Assembly (NCBI RefSeq): GCF_009707125.1
Contig: NZ_WLVL01000028.1
Span: 1 to 64,000 of the forward strand
Direction of reading: 5' to 3'
DNA: 64,000 nucleotides
Source of the DNA: Arsenicicoccus cauae
GTDB taxonomy: Bacteria > Actinomycetota > Actinomycetes > Actinomycetales > Dermatophilaceae
Below the pieces are notes generated by a model. That model had not been told where the DNA came from, did no database searches, and saw only the letters and a program-made list of their open reading frames with translations. Position numbers and translations under genes: made by a program. Numbering within the stretch: position 1 is the stretch's first letter; every line of letters begins with the position of its first letter. This document shows positions 55,368-64,000 of this stretch, in pieces.

Positions 55368-56663
55368 ATGACCGACTTCTCCCCCTCGCGTCGGACCGTG
55401 CTCGCCGGCGCCGGCGCGGCGGCCACGGCCCTCGCCCTCCCGCTCGGCAGCCCCTCCGCGCAGGCCGCGGCGGTTCGCAACGTCCGCCTCTGGCGCTGCC
55501 TCGGCTCCGCCCTCAGCGGCGGTTACCACACGGGCACGCGCTACGCCGCCGGCACGATCGTCATGGGCGTCCCGCAGGGACGGCTCACCTACACCGACCC
55601 CTACGGCCCCCGCACGACCCGGACCTACGACCACGGCACCTGGACCACCGGTTGGTACACGCCGGAGTTCGCGATGACGCAGGTCATCCCGTCGTGGCGG
55701 GCGATCACCCCCGGCGGCACGTGGATCTCCGTGTGGGTCCAGGCGACCACGACGAGCGGCGCCACCACGCAGTGGTTCTCGCTCGGCCGCTGGTCCGACA
55801 TCCAGCCCGGCTCGCCCTACCGCATGACCGTGAACGGGCAGGCCGACGCCTACGCGAACGTCGCGACGGACACGCTCCGCGCCAAGGCCGGCTACGCGTT
55901 CCGGAGCTGGCGGCTCCGCATCACCCTCAACCGCCCCGCGGGCACCACCGCCACCCCCACCGTCACGGCGGCCAACGTCATGTCCTCGGCCGTGCCGACC
56001 GGATCGACGGTGAGCGTCCCGGTGAGCCCGGTCGGCGGCGCGCGCGGCGTCGTCCTCGCGGTGCCGACCTACAGCCAGATGGTGCACGCCGGGCACTACC
56101 CCAGCCTCAACGGTGGCGGCGAGGCCTGGTGCTCCGGCACGTCGACCGCGATGGTCCTCGACTACTGGAAGGCCGGTCCCGGCAGCACCGAGGTGGCCTG
56201 GGTGAGCCCCAAGCCGCACACCAACCCACAGGTCGACCACGCCGTCGCCAAGGCCTTCGACTACGGCTACAACGGGTCGGGCAACTGGGCCTTCAACACC
56301 GCGTATGCCGGAACCCGGGGCCTGGACGCGTTCGTCACGAGGTTGCGGTCCCTCAACGAGGCCGAGCGGTTCATCGCGGCCGGCATCCCGCTGGTGATCT
56401 CGACGTCGTTCACGAGCTCGCAGCTCACCGGCGCCGGTTTCGGCACCAACGGGCACCTCATGGTCATCGTCGGCTTCGACGGCGCGGGCAACGTGGTGGT
56501 CAACGACCCCGCCTCCGGGATGCGCGCCTCCAACGCCTACGTCCGCAAGACCTACAACCGGGCCCAGCTCGAGAACGCCTGGGCCCGCTCCGGCGGCACG
56601 ACCTATGTCATGCGGCCGACGTGGAAGGCCCTGCCGGCAGCGCTGGCCCAGCGCAACTGGTGA
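55368..56663 (+). CDS. secreted C39-like cysteine peptidase family protein
   Basis: This 431-residue protein has a twin-arginine signal SRRTVLAGAGAAATALAL and a cleavage site near AQAAA. Residues 40-210 form a Trp/Tyr/Thr-rich beta domain. The C-terminal peptidase_C39_2 domain starts VPTYSQMVHAG, with the catalytic Cys255 in GEAWCSGTSTAM, and the His and Asp in GHLMVIVGFD and VVNDPAS. Such proteins are secreted peptidases or amidases of unknown target; cell-wall peptides are likely. Confidence 0.9.
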   Translation: MTDFSPSRRTVLAGAGAAATALALPLGSPSAQAAAVRNVRLWRCLGSALSGGYHTGTRYAAGTIVMGVPQGRLTYTDPYGPRTTRTYDHGTWTTGWYTPEFAMTQVIPSWRAITPGGTWISVWVQATTTSGATTQWFSLGRWSDIQPGSPYRMTVNGQADAYANVATDTLRAKAGYAFRSWRLRITLNRPAGTTATPTVTAANVMSSAVPTGSTVSVPVSPVGGARGVVLAVPTYSQMVHAGHYPSLNGGGEAWCSGTSTAMVLDYWKAGPGSTEVAWVSPKPHTNPQVDHAVAKAFDYGYNGSGNWAFNTAYAGTRGLDAFVTRLRSLNEAERFIAAGIPLVISTSFTSSQLTGAGFGTNGHLMVIVGFDGAGNVVVNDPASGMRASNAYVRKTYNRAQLENAWARSGGTTYVMRPTWKALPAALAQRNW

Positions 56664-56668
56664 CCGCG

Positions 56669-56700
56669 GCGGGGGCAGGTTGATCGACCACAGCCCCCGC
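56669..56700. terminator. 8-bp GC hairpin after the peptidase gene
   Basis: GCGGGGGC (56669-56676) pairs exactly with GCCCCCGC (56693-56700) across a 16-base loop, five bases after the stop codon. Confidence 0.55.
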
Positions 56701-56710
56701 TGACGCCCCT

Positions 56711-56865
56711 ACCGGGGGCCGGATCATCAGCCTGGCGGACGAAGCCCGGCCAATGCCCCTACCCCCGGCCGGATCATCAGCCTGGCGGACGAAGCCCGGC
56801 CGATGCCCCTACCGGCGGCCGGAACATCAGCCTGGCGGACGAAGCCCGGCTGACGCCCCTACCGC
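56711..56865 (-). repeat. 50-bp tandem repeat array, copy 6 (three units)
   Basis: GGATCATCAGCCTGGCGGAC recurs at 56721, 56771 and (one base changed) 56821, a 50-base period. The orientation is the reverse of the arrays at 16774, 20531 and 61939. It starts with CCCTACCGGGGG after the hairpin. Confidence 0.9.
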
Positions 56866-56869
56866 CCGC

Positions 56870-57001
56870 ACCAACGTCCAGGGGCTGCACGCCCGGGCGG
56901 TCGGTGCTGATTTCGTGCACGTCGAGCTGGAGCAGTCCGTCCGAGCGGACCCCGCGCTGCGCTCGCGCGCGGCGCAGGCCATCGCCACAGGGCTCGGCTG
57001 A
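56870..57001 (+). pseudogene. 43-codon 3' remnant next to the repeat array
   Basis: Directly after the array a frame reads [20 protein letters not shown], then [20 protein letters not shown], and stops. The composition is that of a real protein C-terminus with no start of its own, resembling the tail of N-formylglutamate amidohydrolase-like proteins, though I am unsure of that. The 5' part seems to have been lost at the repeat boundary. Confidence 0.4.
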
Positions 57002-57040
57002 CACCTGCTGACCCGCCCGGCCCCTGCCCTTCCCCCACGT

Positions 57041-57097
57041 CGAGAGGCGACAGATCGGGGTTGTCCGCACCGGATGACCCCGATCTGTCGCCTCTCG
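57041..57097. terminator. perfect 20-bp hairpin after icd
   Basis: Arms 57041-57060 and 57078-57097 are exact reverse complements with a 17-base loop. It lies 33 bases after the 3' end of the minus-strand isocitrate dehydrogenase gene. Confidence 0.75.
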
Positions 57098-57129
57098 AGG
57101 CAGCGCAGGCTGACGCCCGCGACGTCCGA

Positions 57130-59352
<2,223 letters not shown>

Positions 59353-59406
59353 GAGAGTCTCCAAAGTCGTCGCTGCGGTGCGTGCCGTCGGCACGGCTCA
59401 CGCCCA

Positions 59407-59430
59407 CGATATCTCAACGTCGAGATATCG
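59407..59430. promoter_or_regulatory. 24-bp palindrome upstream of icd, operator candidate
   Basis: CGATATCTC (59407-59415) and GAGATATCG (59422-59430) are exact inverse arms around AACGTC. The site is AT-rich for this DNA and lies in the icd leader or promoter, so binding there would regulate icd. A dimeric repressor of TetR or MarR type is the natural reader. Which regulator is not known. Confidence 0.6.
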
Positions 59431-59958
59431 GCCCAGGACGACCTGGTGCGGCCCGGCGGGCGGTGCCCTCACCCTATCCAGCCGGTATGACGAACCGCCT
59501 GCGGGGCCGCCGTCACGCGGAGGTCTGAGACGTCGCGCGGACGCCTGCGCCGCGGCGGGTCAGCAGCTGCCCCGGGGGACGCGCACGACGTCGGGCGCGG
59601 CGTGACGCACGGCCCGCTGCAGCAGCTGGTGCTCCACGCACCGAAGGGCGAGGAGTAGGACACGTCGGGGTAGCACCCGCCCCCCTCCTTGCCACCGATG
59701 ACGCCCTATATCGGGCAATTCCATACGCTCAGTGACGATGCGGCCGCTTCACCACCGGGTGGAAACTGGACGAATCGCCCGGCAGTTCACCCGAACACCG
59801 CACGCTCACCGAGTCGGCGTGCCACCATGAGACCGCGACGACGCGCGTCCCGCGGGGATCGGCCGAGCGGCCGACCATGCCGAGGTGCCACCATGGGCAG
59901 CTCGCTCGTGCGCCCGGGACGCCCCCCTCACCACCTTCATCACCACAGGAGCACCACC
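59431..59958. other. gene-poor region between icd and aqpZ
   Basis: No convincing gene is seen in these 528 bases on either strand. The stretch contains a small palindrome GCCCTATATCGGGC at about 59703-59716, and two copies of GTGCCACCATG-like sequence (about 59820 and 59886). It presumably contains the aqpZ promoter, but no clear -35/-10 pair was found. Confidence 0.5.
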
Positions 59959-60756
59959 GTGTCCCAGCCCAAGCTCGCCTCCCGCCTCGGCGCCGAGTTC
60001 CTCGGCACCTTCTGGCTCGTCTTCGGCGGTTGCGGCTCCGCGATCTTCGCGGCCCACGTCATGCACAAGTCCGACCCGGTCAACATGGGCATCGCCTTCG
60101 CCGGTGTGGCCTTGGCCTTCGGCCTCACCGTCCTCACCATGGCGTATGCCGTGGGCCACGTCTCCGGCGGCCACTTCAACCCGGCCGTCACGCTCGGCCT
60201 GACCGCCGCCCGCCGGTTCGACGTCAAGGACGTCCTGCCCTACATCGTCACCCAGTGCCTCGCGGCCTGCGCCGCCGGCGGCGTGCTCTACCTCATTGCC
60301 TCCGGCAAGGACGGCTTCGACGCATCCAAGGGCTTCGCCGCCAACGGCTACGGCACCGGCTCCCCCGCCGGCTACTCGATGCTCGCCGTCCTCGTGTGCG
60401 AGGTCGTCTGCACCATGTTCTTCCTCTACATCATCCTCGGCGCCACCGACGACCGCGCCCCCGTCGGCTTCGCCCCGATCGCCATCGGCCTCGGCCTGAC
60501 CCTGATCCACCTCATCTCCATCCCGGTGTCCAACACCTCGGTCAACCCGGCCCGCTCGCTCGGCGTCGCGTTCTACCAGGACGGCGCGCTCGGCCAGCTG
60601 TGGCTGTTCTGGGTCGCCCCGATCATCGGTGCGGTCATCGCCGGCCTGACCTACACCGCCATCACCGGCAACGACCGCTCCGGCATCGACCTGCAGGGCG
60701 AGCTGGAGGTCGACTCCCGCGGCACCGGCCGCGAGGACGGCGCCACCCGCGCCTGA
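59959..60756 (+). CDS. aqpZ: aquaporin Z-like water channel
   Basis: This 265-residue membrane protein has six helices and both pore motifs: [11 protein letters not shown] with Asn74-Pro75-Ala76, and [14 protein letters not shown] near residue 195. The sequence follows AqpZ, which passes water, rather than the larger glycerol facilitators. The C-terminal 30 residues are charged and cytoplasmic. The GTG start has AGGAGCACCACC in front; the frame is open further upstream but without protein-like content. Confidence 0.93.
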   Translation: MSQPKLASRLGAEFLGTFWLVFGGCGSAIFAAHVMHKSDPVNMGIAFAGVALAFGLTVLTMAYAVGHVSGGHFNPAVTLGLTAARRFDVKDVLPYIVTQCLAACAAGGVLYLIASGKDGFDASKGFAANGYGTGSPAGYSMLAVLVCEVVCTMFFLYIILGATDDRAPVGFAPIAIGLGLTLIHLISIPVSNTSVNPARSLGVAFYQDGALGQLWLFWVAPIIGAVIAGLTYTAITGNDRSGIDLQGELEVDSRGTGREDGATRA

Positions 60757-60791
60757 CCTCCACCCGGGACACACCCGGCAGGTACGACGCA

Positions 60792-60830
60792 GCGCCCGCC
60801 GCTGACGGTGACCCCGTCGGCGGCGGGCGC
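60792..60830. terminator. 17-bp hairpin after aqpZ
   Basis: Arms 60792-60808 and 60814-60830 pair with one G-U-type mismatch and a five-base loop, 36 bases after the aqpZ stop. Confidence 0.75.
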
Positions 60831-60956
60831 CCCGCATACGGCCCGCGTCGCTCCTGTCTGCTGCGTCACGCCCGGCGCACCAGGAGGTGAGGGTGTCCGA
60901 GGTGGCTGATAGGTTCGAGAGGTACCCATCGGACCACCCGCGTGAAGGACGAACTC

Positions 60957-61934
60957 GTGAGCGCTACTCCCGTCAAGGTCGCCGTGACCGGCGCTGCCGG
61001 CCAGATCGGCTACAGCCTCCTCTTCCGCATCGCCAGCGGTGAGCTGCTCGGCAAGGACACCCCCGTCGAGCTGCGCCTGCTGGAGATCACCCCCGCGCTC
61101 AAGGCGCTCGAGGGCGTCGTCATGGAGCTCGACGACTGCGCCTTCCCGACCCTGGCCGGCGTCGTCATCGGCGACGACCCCGAGGAGATCTTCGCCGACG
61201 TCGACGGCGCGATGCTCGTCGGCGCCATGCCGCGCAAGGAGGGCATGGACCGCGCCGACCTGCTCGCCGCCAACGGCAAGATCTTCACCGGTCAGGGCGC
61301 CGCCCTCAACAAGGTCGCCCCCAAGGCCAAGGTCCTCGTGACCGGCAACCCGGCCAACACCAACGCCCTCATCGCGATGCGCAACGCCCCCGACATGGCC
61401 CCCGAGCAGTTCAACGCGCTGACCCGCCTGGACCACAACCGCGCCAAGTCGATGCTGGCCAAGAAGCTCGGCGTCAGCGTCGCCGAGATCAAGGACCTGG
61501 CGATCTGGGGCAACCACGACGACTCGATGTACCCCGACCTGTTCAACACCAAGGTCAACGGCAAGGCCGCCACCGAGCTGGTCGACCAGACGTGGATCAC
61601 CGAGGAGTACATCCCGACGGTCGCCACCCGCGGTGGCGCCATCATCAAGGCGCGCGGCGCGTCCTCGGCCGCCTCGGCCGCCAACGCGACGATCGACCAC
61701 ATGCGTGACTGGATGCTGGGCACCGACGAGGTCGTCTCCATGTCGGTCCCGTCCGACGGCTCCTACGGCGTGCCCGAGGGGATCATCTCGTCCTTCCCCT
61801 GCCGGGTGCGCGGCGGCAAGTGGGAGATCGTCCAGGGGCTGGAGCTGGGCGACTTCTCGCGCGAGCGGATCATGGCCTCCGCCGCCCGCCTCGAGAGCGA
61901 GCGCGACCAGGTCCAGCAGCTCGGCCTCATCTGA
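60957..61934 (+). CDS. mdh: malate dehydrogenase
   Basis: This 325-residue enzyme interconverts malate and oxaloacetate in the TCA cycle with NAD+. The nucleotide loop [10 protein letters not shown] is at residues 11-20; Arg93 and Arg99 in MPRKEGMDR bind substrate; the catalytic His187 is in [11 protein letters not shown]. It belongs to the cytosolic-type MDH branch usual in actinobacteria. GTG 60957 is chosen, with GAAGGACG in front; GTG 60942 would add five residues. TAGGTT near 60911 is a possible -10 box. The stop codon is joined to a repeat array. Confidence 0.97.
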   Translation: MSATPVKVAVTGAAGQIGYSLLFRIASGELLGKDTPVELRLLEITPALKALEGVVMELDDCAFPTLAGVVIGDDPEEIFADVDGAMLVGAMPRKEGMDRADLLAANGKIFTGQGAALNKVAPKAKVLVTGNPANTNALIAMRNAPDMAPEQFNALTRLDHNRAKSMLAKKLGVSVAEIKDLAIWGNHDDSMYPDLFNTKVNGKAATELVDQTWITEEYIPTVATRGGAIIKARGASSAASAANATIDHMRDWMLGTDEVVSMSVPSDGSYGVPEGIISSFPCRVRGGKWEIVQGLELGDFSRERIMASAARLESERDQVQQLGLI

Positions 61935-61938
61935 CCTA

Positions 61939-62100
61939 CCGGGGGTAGGGGCATCGACCGGGCCTCGTTCGCCAGGCTGATGATCCCGCCGGGGGTAGGG
62001 GCATCGACCGGGTCTCGTTCCCCAGGCTGATGATCCCGCCGGGGGTAGGGGCATCGACCGGGCCTCGTTCGCCAGGCTGATGTACCTACCAGGGGTAGGT
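61939..62100 (+). repeat. 50-bp tandem repeat array, copy 7 (three units) with closing palindrome
   Basis: Units begin at 61939, 61989 and 62039. The array follows TGACCTACC of mdh and closes with ACCTACC-AGG-GGTAGGT (62084-62100) followed by TTTT, which looks like a classical terminator end. Confidence 0.92.
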
Positions 62101-62191
62101 TTTCCCCAGGTTGGCGTGTCATGGCCCGCGTCGTCCACAGGTGACGACGCGGGCCTTCTCGCGCGCCGAGGTGACCATCAGGCTCGGGGGC

Positions 62192-63187
62192 ATGGAACTC
62201 TCGCACCCCCTCCCCCCGGATCCCATCTTCTGCACCGCTCAGGCCTATGCACTCGGCTGGTGCCGTCGCACCTTGGCCGAGGCGAAGGCGGCCGGACTGT
62301 GCCACAGCGTGCTGCGCGGGTGGTATGCCCACGGACCCCTCCCCGACGCACCGGCAGCGCAGCACCTGGAGACGGTGGCCGCAACCCATCTCGCGTACGA
62401 GGGGCGCCTCGTCACCTCGGGCGTGTCCGCGTGTCTCTTCCACGACCTGCCGGTGGACGACCGTGACCTCGACCGCGTCCTGGTCACCCGACGCACCTCC
62501 GATGACGGCATCCCTCCGTGCGCGCACGGTACCTCGTCCACCCGGGTCCTGATCCGTGCCAGCTGCCAGCCGGATGACGTCATCCCCGGCGTGCCCGTGC
62601 TCAGACCGGCCGCGGCGGTGGTCGAGTACGCCCTGCAGTCCGGGTTGCCGGCGGGGGTCGCCGCCGGAGACGCAGCGTTGCGGTCTGGGGTGGCCAAGAC
62701 CGCGGACATCACGGCGGCCATCGGGCGTCGGGCCGGCCGGACCGGCATACGACGTGTGTCGATGCTCCCAGGGCTGCTCGACCCGCTCGCTGAGAACGGC
62801 GGTGAGAGCAAGGCCCGGCTGGCACTGGTTCAGGTCGGTTTCGACGTGGAGTCCCAGGTGTGGGTCGAGACGCCGACCGGGTGGTACCGGGCCGACTGGC
62901 GGGTGCGCGGCACCGACACGCTGATCGAGCTGGACGGCGTGGGGAAGTATCTCGACGAGCACGATCAGCTCGTGACGGCTCGCGTCCGTCGGGACCGCAC
63001 AAGGGACCGGGCCCTGGAGGCGACCGGCCACGGGGTCGTGCATCTGACGATGGACGACATCAACGCCAGGGATACGCTGCGCCCCCTGGTGGTGCAGCAC
63101 GCGGGTGATGCCTTGCGGAGGCCCACGCCGGCGCCGCTGTTCGGTCGGACACGACCGAATGGGCAGGAGTGGAGCGCGGCCAGTTGA
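62192..63187 (+). CDS. AbiEi antitoxin-like / DUF559 endonuclease-fold protein
   Basis: This 331-residue protein looks like a family that databases name type IV toxin-antitoxin AbiEi-like. The N-terminal part includes a helical DNA-binding-like region with ALGWCRRTLAEAKAAGLCHS and VLRGWYAHGP, followed by RLVTSGVSACLFHDLP. The C-terminal part has a restriction-endonuclease-like pattern: ENGGESKARLAL, then YRADWRVRGTDTLIELDG with Asp and Glu at the expected positions, and a late basic block. No AbiEii toxin is adjacent. It is flanked by repeat arrays on both sides. ATG 62192 is chosen; the frame is open further upstream. Confidence 0.75.
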   Translation: MELSHPLPPDPIFCTAQAYALGWCRRTLAEAKAAGLCHSVLRGWYAHGPLPDAPAAQHLETVAATHLAYEGRLVTSGVSACLFHDLPVDDRDLDRVLVTRRTSDDGIPPCAHGTSSTRVLIRASCQPDDVIPGVPVLRPAAAVVEYALQSGLPAGVAAGDAALRSGVAKTADITAAIGRRAGRTGIRRVSMLPGLLDPLAENGGESKARLALVQVGFDVESQVWVETPTGWYRADWRVRGTDTLIELDGVGKYLDEHDQLVTARVRRDRTRDRALEATGHGVVHLTMDDINARDTLRPLVVQHAGDALRRPTPAPLFGRTRPNGQEWSAAS

Positions 63188-63321
63188 ACGAAGCCCGGTC
63201 GATGCCCCCACCCCCGGCGGGATCATCAGCCTCCCGAACGAAGCCCGGTCGATGCCCCCACCCCCGGCCGGATCATCAGCCTGGCGAACGAAGCCCGGCC
63301 GATGCCGCTACCCCCGGTAGG
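63186..63321 (-). repeat. 50-bp tandem repeat array, copy 8 (2.7 units)
   Basis: GAACGAAGCCCGG recurs at 63186, 63236 and 63286, a 50-base period, in the reverse orientation. The right edge CCCCCGGTAGG is joined to the TGA of the minus-strand DUF3017 gene. The left edge overlaps the last base or two of the AbiEi-like gene's stop codon. Confidence 0.92.
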
Positions 63322-63600
63322 TCAGCGGGTGGGGTCCCAGTTGACCGAGTTGGCGCCCACGGCGACCACCGTGGCCAGAGCGAGATACATCAGCACGTCC
63401 AGGCCCCGGGACCGTGTGACGAGCCCGCCGGCCGCGGCGTCCGACACCATCAGGCGCAGCACCCCCGCCACGGCGAGCGCCGCCGCGAGCAGGTTGCCCC
63501 CCAACCGTGGCGACACCACCGCCACCACGGCCAGCGCCAGGACGCAGCCGAGGCCCAGCACCCACCACAGCGCGAGGCGCCCCGGCCCGACAGACGTCAC
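63322..63600 (-). CDS. DUF3017 membrane protein
   Basis: This 92-residue protein has three hydrophobic segments: [36 protein letters not shown] and [20 protein letters not shown]3017 proteins are actinobacterial and typically follow folD, as here. The GTG start overlaps the folD stop by four bases (GTGA). Function is unknown. Confidence 0.88.
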   Translation of the reverse strand: MTSVGPGRLALWWVLGLGCVLALAVVAVVSPRLGGNLLAAALAVAGVLRLMVSDAAAGGLVTRSRGLDVLMYLALATVVAVGANSVNWDPTR

Positions 63601-64000
63601 GCGGACGCAGCTCGCTCAGCCGACTCGACGACGTTGCGGAGCAGCAGCGCGCGGGTCATCGGGCCGACGCCGCCGGGGTTGGGCGTCATCCAGCCCGCGA
63701 CCTCCATCACGGCGGGGTGGATGTCACCGGCGACCCGTGACTTCCCGTCCTCGCCGGCGACGCGGGACACCCCGACGTCAAAGACCGCGGCCCCGGGCTT
63801 GACCATGTCGGGCGTGAGGATGTTGTGCACCCCCGCAGCCGCGACCACGACGTCGGCGCGGCGGGTGTGGGCCGCCAGGTCACGAGTCCCGGTGTGGCAC
63901 GACGTGACCGTGGCGTTCTCCGAGCGACGGGTGAGGATCAGGCCGAGCGGCCGTCCCACCGTGATGCCGCGGCCGATGATGACGACCTCGGCGCCCTTGA
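63597..64000 (-). CDS. folD: methylenetetrahydrofolate dehydrogenase/cyclohydrolase, C-terminal part
   Basis: The last 133 residues of FolD are present; the N-terminal half lies beyond the window. The NADP loop [14 protein letters not shown], the block [20 protein letters not shown], and the C-terminal signature [18 protein letters not shown] are clear. The bifunctional enzyme oxidises 5,10-methylene-THF and hydrolyses the methenyl product to 10-formyl-THF in the cytoplasm. The gene is translationally coupled to DUF3017. Confidence 0.95.
   Translation of the reverse strand, partial: KGAEVVIIGRGITVGRPLGLILTRRSENATVTSCHTGTRDLAAHTRRADVVVAAAGVHNILTPDMVKPGAAVFDVGVSRVAGEDGKSRVAGDIHPAVMEVAGWMTPNPGGVGPMTRALLLRNVVESAERAASA

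Noticed and set aside
56753-56869. Start of a gene inside the repeat array reading into 57001
   Set aside because: The first 39 codons are repeat sequence that also occurs elsewhere, so they are not a real N-terminus.
59959-60756. Glycerol facilitator rather than aquaporin
   Set aside because: Length and the spacing of the two NPA motifs fit AqpZ; the loop insertions of GlpF are missing.

Overview
The window reads as a piece of a high-GC actinobacterial chromosome. The marks are GC-rich third codon positions, many GTG starts, 4-base ATGA/GTGA gene overlaps, and actinobacterial families (an Rv0909/MT0933-type small protein, an LpdA-like quinone reductase, DUF3017 next to folD, an AccA3-type carboxylase subunit, monomeric isocitrate dehydrogenase). 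Family content and gene order fit the order Micrococcales, probably near Intrasporangiaceae/Dermatophilaceae; this placement is an inference. No rRNA, tRNA, prophage or CRISPR array was recognised.

Layout. 0-2.1 kb is a scar: the 3' end of an IS110-type transposase, a tryptophanase gene reduced to its two ends, and a VWA lipoprotein. 2.1-11.3 kb holds an aldo-keto reductase, acyl-CoA carboxylase alpha chain, DJ-1/PfpI protein, LpdA-like flavoprotein and the salvage run punA-pmmB-uridine kinase-like gene. 11.3-19.3 kb is a MoxR/DUF58 envelope cluster (membrane protein, DUF4129, DUF4350, MoxR, DUF58, then SpoIIM and RDD). 19.3-36 kb is rich in nucleoside salvage: adenosine deaminase, thymidine phosphorylase, a nucleoside phosphorylase, cytidine deaminase and a complete BMP-type nucleoside ABC importer, interspersed with a MalY/PatB aminotransferase, an MFS exporter, a DUF4921 protein and an M20 amidohydrolase. 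36-43.5 kb carries a mutase large subunit, manC, a GT1 glycosyltransferase, a D,D-carboxypeptidase, a 2'-5' RNA ligase-like protein and trpS. 43.6-52.4 kb is a galactoside island: UGPase and a sugar ABC importer on the minus strand, divergent from GH42 beta-galactosidase, a DeoR regulator and galK. 52.6-64 kb has an MpaB-type protein, an APC permease, a secreted C39-like peptidase, icd, aqpZ, mdh, an AbiEi/DUF559-like protein, DUF3017 and the 3' part of folD.

How it fits together. The BMP importer would supply nucleosides to Cdd, Ada, PunA, DeoA and the PNP-like enzyme, with PmmB able to recycle pentose phosphates. The sugar importer, GH42 enzyme, GalK and UGPase make a beta-galactoside pathway, but galT and galE are not in the window.

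Two genome-wide features stand out. A family of 50-bp repeats occurs in eight intergenic places. At five of them the repeat is joined directly to a stop codon as TGACCTACCGGGGG. About twenty genes have a TAGNNT- or CACAAT-like -10 box ending 6-8 bases before the start codon, which predicts many leaderless mRNAs. The heptamer GGCATAC/GTATGCC is also conspicuously frequent.
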